A stretch of DNA of 64,000 bases from Eleginops maclovinus (lineage: Eukaryota; Chordata; Actinopteri; Perciformes; Eleginopidae), in contig NC_086350.1 in assembly GCF_036324505.1 (NCBI RefSeq), positions 11,053,032 to 11,117,031 on the forward strand, written 5' to 3'. A program made the translations under genes and the position numbers. Below the pieces are notes generated by a model, which saw only the letters and a list, made by a program, of their open reading frames with translations, did not search any database and had not been told where the DNA came from. Of the stretch, positions 57,861-64,000 are shown piece after piece (position 1 is the first letter of the stretch; every line of letters begins with the position of its first letter).

Positions 57861-60802
57861 ATATATATAACATGTCATAAAGATAAATAAGAGAGAGGGG
57901 ATGTAAAGATACAGAATTATGGTGCCTCTTGTCATCCCTTGGGTAAAGAAATACACCATAATAGATTTTTAACTGCTTCAGTATGCTATCCCTCCTCAAC
58001 AAGGTGAGGTAGTGGTTCAAGTGTCAATGACAAAAAGTCAACAATTATTAACTGAAAAGTCTGCAAATAAAACAAAATGTTAACTGTCTCACTTAACATT
58101 TTATATATTGCCATTTCAAAGCTATACATATGTCGAGAACTGGAGATGTTTCTAGTAGATTTGAAATGAGGTTTATGTTTCCTTTGTCATATTGTAATTA
58201 TAAAGTGCCATTTCACAGTGAATATTGTGACAATGTTGGCTGACACATCTGCATTGAGATGTAATTCCAAGCGTGATCCTCAAAGTGATCTGAGTGATGG
58301 CTCCGGTACCCTGCTGCTTGTGGAGCAAGCGAGAGACGGTGCTGGTGGCCGATCCAGAGGCGCAGTAATGATAACCTCGCCAGTGTTAGCTGCAGGGGTT
58401 GTTCACACAATAATTGTTTCTGCCAAGCCATATATCTATATGACAGAGAACAAACTGCTGTGACTCCCCTACTAAATAATGTATTTCAAGAATTGGCTGC
58501 ATAAACTATTTCCAGATGAAAATGTTTTGTGCAATTTATTTTTGCACTAAAGAATCTGAGAAGTTATTGGCTAATTAGAGGATAATTACAAGTCTCTGCA
58601 AGTTGATTAGCAATTTCACTGTTGAACATTAACAATTTACAGCAACACTACACTCTATTTCAGCACTTGTTTTGCTTTACTTACCTAAATTCTAAACAGT
58701 ACAAGTATTTAAAGATTTCACCTTGACAAAACTTATTACCAGCATCAGCATGCAATTAAACTTGCCAAACAGGCATTCATTCTGAGTTCATTACCACAAA
58801 AGACATGTGTTGGTTAATTTAGACACTTCAATAGGGGACTAGACTACCTCGGCTATTAAAAGGCATTAATCTCGCACCAAATGCTGATATATTTTGTTAA
58901 TTTACATTATCTCATTTGCACTGCAGATACTTTAGACCTGCTCTGGTGGTGACTGAGTTTCGATGTGAAACGCTAAGCCTGTACTGGAGCTGAAGGGCTG
59001 CCCTCCTGCAGTTTAGAGTGACTCAAAGGTGAAGCCCTGAAAACGAATACAATGTACTCACATGCTCCACAGTTTAAATTTCAGCGACTCACTTCATCCT
59101 GTAATAGCCGCACACAAAGCTGCAGTCAGAAGCAAACCCTGTGCAATTGTGTCTGCCTGTACGGCGGTATCAATACAGCTCCTGGGTCAAAGGGTCAATG
59201 AGTAATTAAGACATGGTTGCCTGAGCATTCCCCATGCACACTTTCAGTTCTGATGAAAGATACGAAATGAGAGGAGGGGGATTTAAGTGCAGCCTGATAC
59301 TACGGATCATATTTCTATAAGTGTGTCTAAATGTTCCTTGTTCAAGGCAATTAGTATGATTAAGAGATAGTGTGGTGTCATCACGCTGTTTAAAGAGGAT
59401 TTGGCCCATGAATTCTGCATGAGGTTTAGACATCTCTTACACAACAGAGGTTACGATGTTCAGAATAAAATCAACATGCAAATTACTATACATCAAGGGA
59501 CCCTAAATATCTCTTTAATATCTAATTTAGTAATTAGTGTGATGGTTTCAGCAAAATAAATACAATTTTTCGTTTGGTATAAAAGATGTGATAGTAGTGC
59601 TAGTATCAGTACGAGTATGTACAGTATTAGACTTGCATCTTAAAACCACAGGGAAGGAACAATTAACAATTAATGATACATTTTATATTAAATTAAAAGT
59701 ACCTGTTCAATGTCCATTCACAGGACAAGTTAGTTTTACCAAGTGGGACAATCATGAAGAGCCGATACATCACAAACAGCATGTAGGCCTTCAAGTGCAA
59801 AGAAGGTGAAAAGGTGCATTGATTTACATGTACAACAAGAAATTAATCGTTCGGTTTCATTGTTGCTAAAAATGAAGAGGTTAAGGCCAGAAAATTGAGG
59901 TCGCTGATAAATGCTATTAGTAGGAGATGCTGAGGAGTGGGGAAATCAATATGGCAGTTTGTAAACCTGCCTCTCAGAGGGAGCATGACTTTGCAGCCGA
60001 GGGGAGTGTGCCCTGTCAGCAAAGCACATTACCAGAAATCAAAGGCCAGGGAAGGCCCGAAGGAAGGCATGTAGATGTGTCTGTACAAAGGCCACACTTT
60101 GGTAATTAAAACCTATTTTATCAGACCTGTCTTGTCACTAGTTTTTCCCCAACACTATTGACTATCTGTTGCATGCAGAGTGATCACTAATTTACCTTTA
60201 AATAAATGAGCCAGGGTTATTTAAATTCTTAAGTTTGTCACACAAAATGAAGCAAAAGACATTGTGTCAAATAAATAACACCACCTGGCTCACTTATGTG
60301 AATTATTAATACTTGTAATCTTGAAGGTATTGTCTCAATTTAAACAAGGATTCATCTAGGGAAGCTGGCTGACCTTTATAGCAGTGTGTAAAAGCCATGT
60401 TGCATACCAAACCCATCACATTTGAAGTAATGTTATATACTTTAATAATAATAATTGCAAAAATACACTTTCATGCAGCATTTACAACATCCTTGTGACT
60501 AGAAGTATAGAAATCCTAAACTTTCCATTAAACATTAATGGAAAGTTAGCTTTCCGTTCAAACACTGTCAGTATTGTATGTCAGTGTAATAACATGCTTA
60601 AGTGACCCGTCCTATGCAACTTTTAAATATTAAATAATTAAACACAAAGGAACCTGTGCAGTCAGACAACAGGAGGAGTGACACAAGAAGGCACTTTTGT
60701 CGTACGTAGGTCCAGCAGAACATTGAGGGGAAATGTTGTAAATACAGCAGCTTGGCAGAAAAGAGTCTCTTAAAACACTTGAATGAGTATTTTTTTCATG
60801 GT
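57861..60802. other. Non-coding segment and c15orf61 3' UTR
   Basis: No further gene is visible. The 58560-59430 part is complex AT-rich sequence with TAATTA at 58572-58577 and 58583-58588 and may include regulatory elements. The rightmost few hundred bases are likely 3' UTR of c15orf61; a perfect short hairpin lies at 60521-60545. Confidence 0.5.
60521..60545. repeat. Perfect 11-bp inverted repeat with 3-nt loop
   Basis: CTTTCCATTAA and TTAATGGAAAG pair exactly around ACA, about 260 nt downstream of the c15orf61 stop codon. Confidence 0.95.
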
Positions 60803-61730
<928 letters not shown>

Positions 61731-61811
61731 ATGTATGTGTGCAGAGCTGCTCCCTGGGCGCTCAGTGCTGTGCTGTTCGCTCTGACCTGGTGCTCCTGCC
61801 AAAGTCCTCCG
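61731..61811 (+). other. Possible first exon of a secreted protein (weak)
   Basis: An ATG in reasonable context opens a 27-codon frame with a signal-peptide-like shape: a charged start MYVCRAAP, then a hydrophobic core ALSAVLFAL, then WCSCQSPP. It is followed directly by a GTAGGA donor-like site. No downstream partner exon was found before the convergent gene at 62739, and I recognise no family. It may be chance or the start of a non-coding transcript. Confidence 0.2.
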
Positions 61812-62738
61812 GTAGGAAACGCAGCGCTGCTTTACTGTTCCTCACAGCTACAACCTGCTTATTATTGTTATGCGCTTACCTGTTAAGCGGGTATGAGTCT
61901 TGTGTCATGTGACCGTTCAGCTAGCACTATACTCACACCATTCTATGCAACAACAAAGGTATATATAAAAAACGAATTAGCTTCAATGGTTTATTTTTAT
62001 TAGACATGATACACAAGTGTGTGTAGTAAGCTTAATGAATGACATACTATTACTAACAACAGTCTTCTTTTACACATTCTGATTAGTTTTTCGTCTTCTT
62101 TTTATGTTAAGATATATGCAGATAAGCATTTGCTTGCTATCATTACTATTCATTCAAATAAACCTTTGCAACTGTTATAACTGATCCCAGTAGCAATGAA
62201 AGATTTGTTGGTGCCTTACCAGATGAACAATGTTCTCATTTAAGTACAAACTCCACTCAAATACACTGAAGCCTTTCCTGAAATATTTCCAAAAAACATT
62301 TAACAGTCTGCAAGCCAATGTGCATACAACATATTGTAAATGTTCTGATTAAAATATGTACATTGGTTTGAAGATGATGATGTTCAAACTCTTGAAACCC
62401 AACTACAGAATATAAAGATATTTTTAGTAGCTATGGAGCAAATTGTGTGATTGTACTTAAATTAATCAATGAGACACACTTCCACCATACTCCATTTCCG
62501 ATATTGAATTATATTAAGGGAGTTTAAACAGATGATAAAGCTGAATTATAAAATATTATAAAGGTTCATGATAAATTCTGAAAATGTTTCAGGAATTTAT
62601 TTAGCAATCAGTTTTATCAACAATAATCTCCATCTTCAGTGAATCATGTATTCAAAGTACAATAACACAATAAAGCTGGCAAAGAAAATATGACTTAACT
62701 TGGTAAGAGTAATGTTAGTATATTGGTGAAACAGCTTT
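61812..62738. other. Spacer and 3' UTR of the right-hand gene
   Basis: AT-rich sequence without recognisable exons. An AATAAA hexamer on the minus strand at 62596-62601, 138 nt after the stop at 62739, is a likely polyadenylation signal for the candidate iqch gene. Confidence 0.5.
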
Positions 62739-64000
62739 TTAAGAAGCAGGTTTATCATCCACTGCTCGCATCTTGTTCTGAACAGTCATCTGCAGTACGT
62801 CTTGTATTTCCTTGATCAGATCCTCCAAAAAAAAACAAAAAACAAAAGAAGTTAAATTACTGCCATCCAGCTGATGAGAGCTTGACTTCAAGATGAAAGT
62901 TTCATGATGTAGATGAGGAGGGATCGTTAAGTCATTAACAAGTTACCTTAAAATTGGTTTCTCCTTGCATCTTAGAGGGCGATATCTCCTGATGAATGAC
63001 TGACAGATTCCGAGCAAAGGTCACCAGAGCTCCCTGGAGATCCTCTGAGACGGCTCTGTTAACGACACCCCAAACAAACGAGTTTACTAATGTCCCCCAT
63101 GCTGCCTGCTAAGAAACAATCACCTTGCTCATGTGATGCTGCTGGAAAATGAAACTTTCAGCAGACAATATCTTCAGTCTTCGGGGGGATGAGCACAGCT
63201 TGATTTAACCGTTACAGCACTGCGCAGGCTAAAGGATTTGAGTGATAAATATGTTAAATAACCCTCTGCCTAACAACTTCTAGACTTTGTAACAACATTT
63301 ACAAAGCCAGAGGTGGCATGTTAATCCTCTAAACGAATTGTCTTTTCTCACGGTCTGTAGAGGTCTTTTATCCACATAATCCTCTACTGTTTATTGCTTG
63401 TCTGTTAAACAGAGAGGTGAAACAAACCCTAATGTGTTTAAAATTCTTCCGAGTGCTTTTTTACCCTGAATGTCATGAATACTGTAATAATGTATATGCA
63501 TTTGATGCAAACAGATACTCACATCATTCCCATCCTGCATCTCTCACTGCCGTCATAAACAGCAAAAATGGTGCCTTGCTTCCTCTGAAATTTAAGAGCC
63601 AAAAACAGACAGTCAAAAAAGAGCTCCATCAACCGTAAAAAAAAGATTCAGCATTAATCTCTTATACCACTGTCAGACTCAATGTTCAATTAAAAATCGT
63701 AATCAATTTCATTCCATCTTTTTTATTTTATACATTCTGCTTCCTTGCCACAACCTGGCCTGTGCATTTCCCACAATGCAACGGGATTGCAGATGGATCA
63801 AAGATTTGGGTGTGTTATTTAGTTACAGTTAATGTAGCCTTAACCTGCTAACCTCTAGAGCAGATGAGAAGTGGATTTATAAAGTCTGCCGAGATCCACT
63901 TTAAAGCCATCTTACGCTATGCTGCTGAATGAAACAAGAATAAGGATAATATAAAGGCAAACAGATACATTTGGGGATTATACCTTCGTGTTAAATCCTA
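62739..64000 (-). CDS. iqch: 3' end of a gene running off the right edge, candidate IQ-domain protein H
   Basis: Four exon pieces join in frame on the minus strand: 63984-64000 (cut by the window edge), 63523-63584, 62947-63055 and 62739-62822. Donors (GTATAA, GTGAGT, GTAACT) and acceptors (CAG, CAG, GAG) are acceptable and all phases agree, so the chain is real coding sequence. The deduced C-terminus runs [16 protein letters not shown], then [20 protein letters not shown], then [11 protein letters not shown], then a tail ending DDKPAS. I did not recognise it from sequence alone. The name rests on position: in human, IQCH lies directly upstream of C15orf61 on the same strand, as here. The pattern also resembles the end of an ATP-grasp-like domain, which I believe IQCH has. 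Only about the last 90 residues are in the window. Confidence 0.5.

Overview
This window is vertebrate nuclear DNA and almost certainly teleost. Its genes have many short exons with GT/AG introns, the encoded proteins are close to known vertebrate families, and the DNA carries very long CA/GT microsatellites plus interspersed repeats typical of ray-finned fish. No bacterial, viral or CRISPR feature was seen. Exon coordinates were worked out by hand from reading frame, splice sites and known protein families. All recognised genes lie on the minus strand.

Layout from left to right: (1) 1-5.6 kb, non-coding with degraded repeats. (2) 6.0-9.4 kb, morf4l1 (MRG15), a chromodomain protein of the NuA4/TIP60 and SIN3 complexes, complete in 12 coding exons and 323 aa. 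(3) 12.0-18.9 kb, pias1, a SUMO E3 ligase, complete in 14 coding exons and 663 aa. (4) 20.7-26.6 kb, skor1 (SKI-family transcriptional corepressor), 7 coding exons and 748 aa, with a probable non-coding first exon at 27.1 kb. (5) 27.4-60.8 kb, a gene desert of about 33 kb with no recognisable exon. It holds five long CA/GT arrays, G-runs, repeat remnants and several AT-rich, TAATTA-containing stretches that look like candidate conserved enhancers. (6) 60.8-61.4 kb, the homologue of human C15orf61, 2 exons and 156 aa. (7) 62.7-64.0 kb, the last four exons of a gene that runs off the right edge; by position and sequence character it is a candidate iqch.

Read in the direction of transcription, the order (candidate iqch) - c15orf61 - desert - skor1 - pias1 matches human 15q23 (IQCH - C15orf61 - MAP2K5 - SKOR1 - PIAS1), except that MAP2K5 was not found where it is expected. 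The most interesting reading is that the kinase gene was lost from this copy, perhaps after the teleost genome duplication, while the skor1 regulatory landscape that once lay in and around it was kept. morf4l1 beside pias1 is not the human arrangement.

The genes are not a metabolic unit. skor1 is a tissue-restricted neural corepressor acting on SMAD/LBX1-type targets; pias1 and morf4l1 are broadly expressed nuclear regulators (SUMOylation and chromatin reading). The desert is most plausibly cis-regulatory DNA for skor1.
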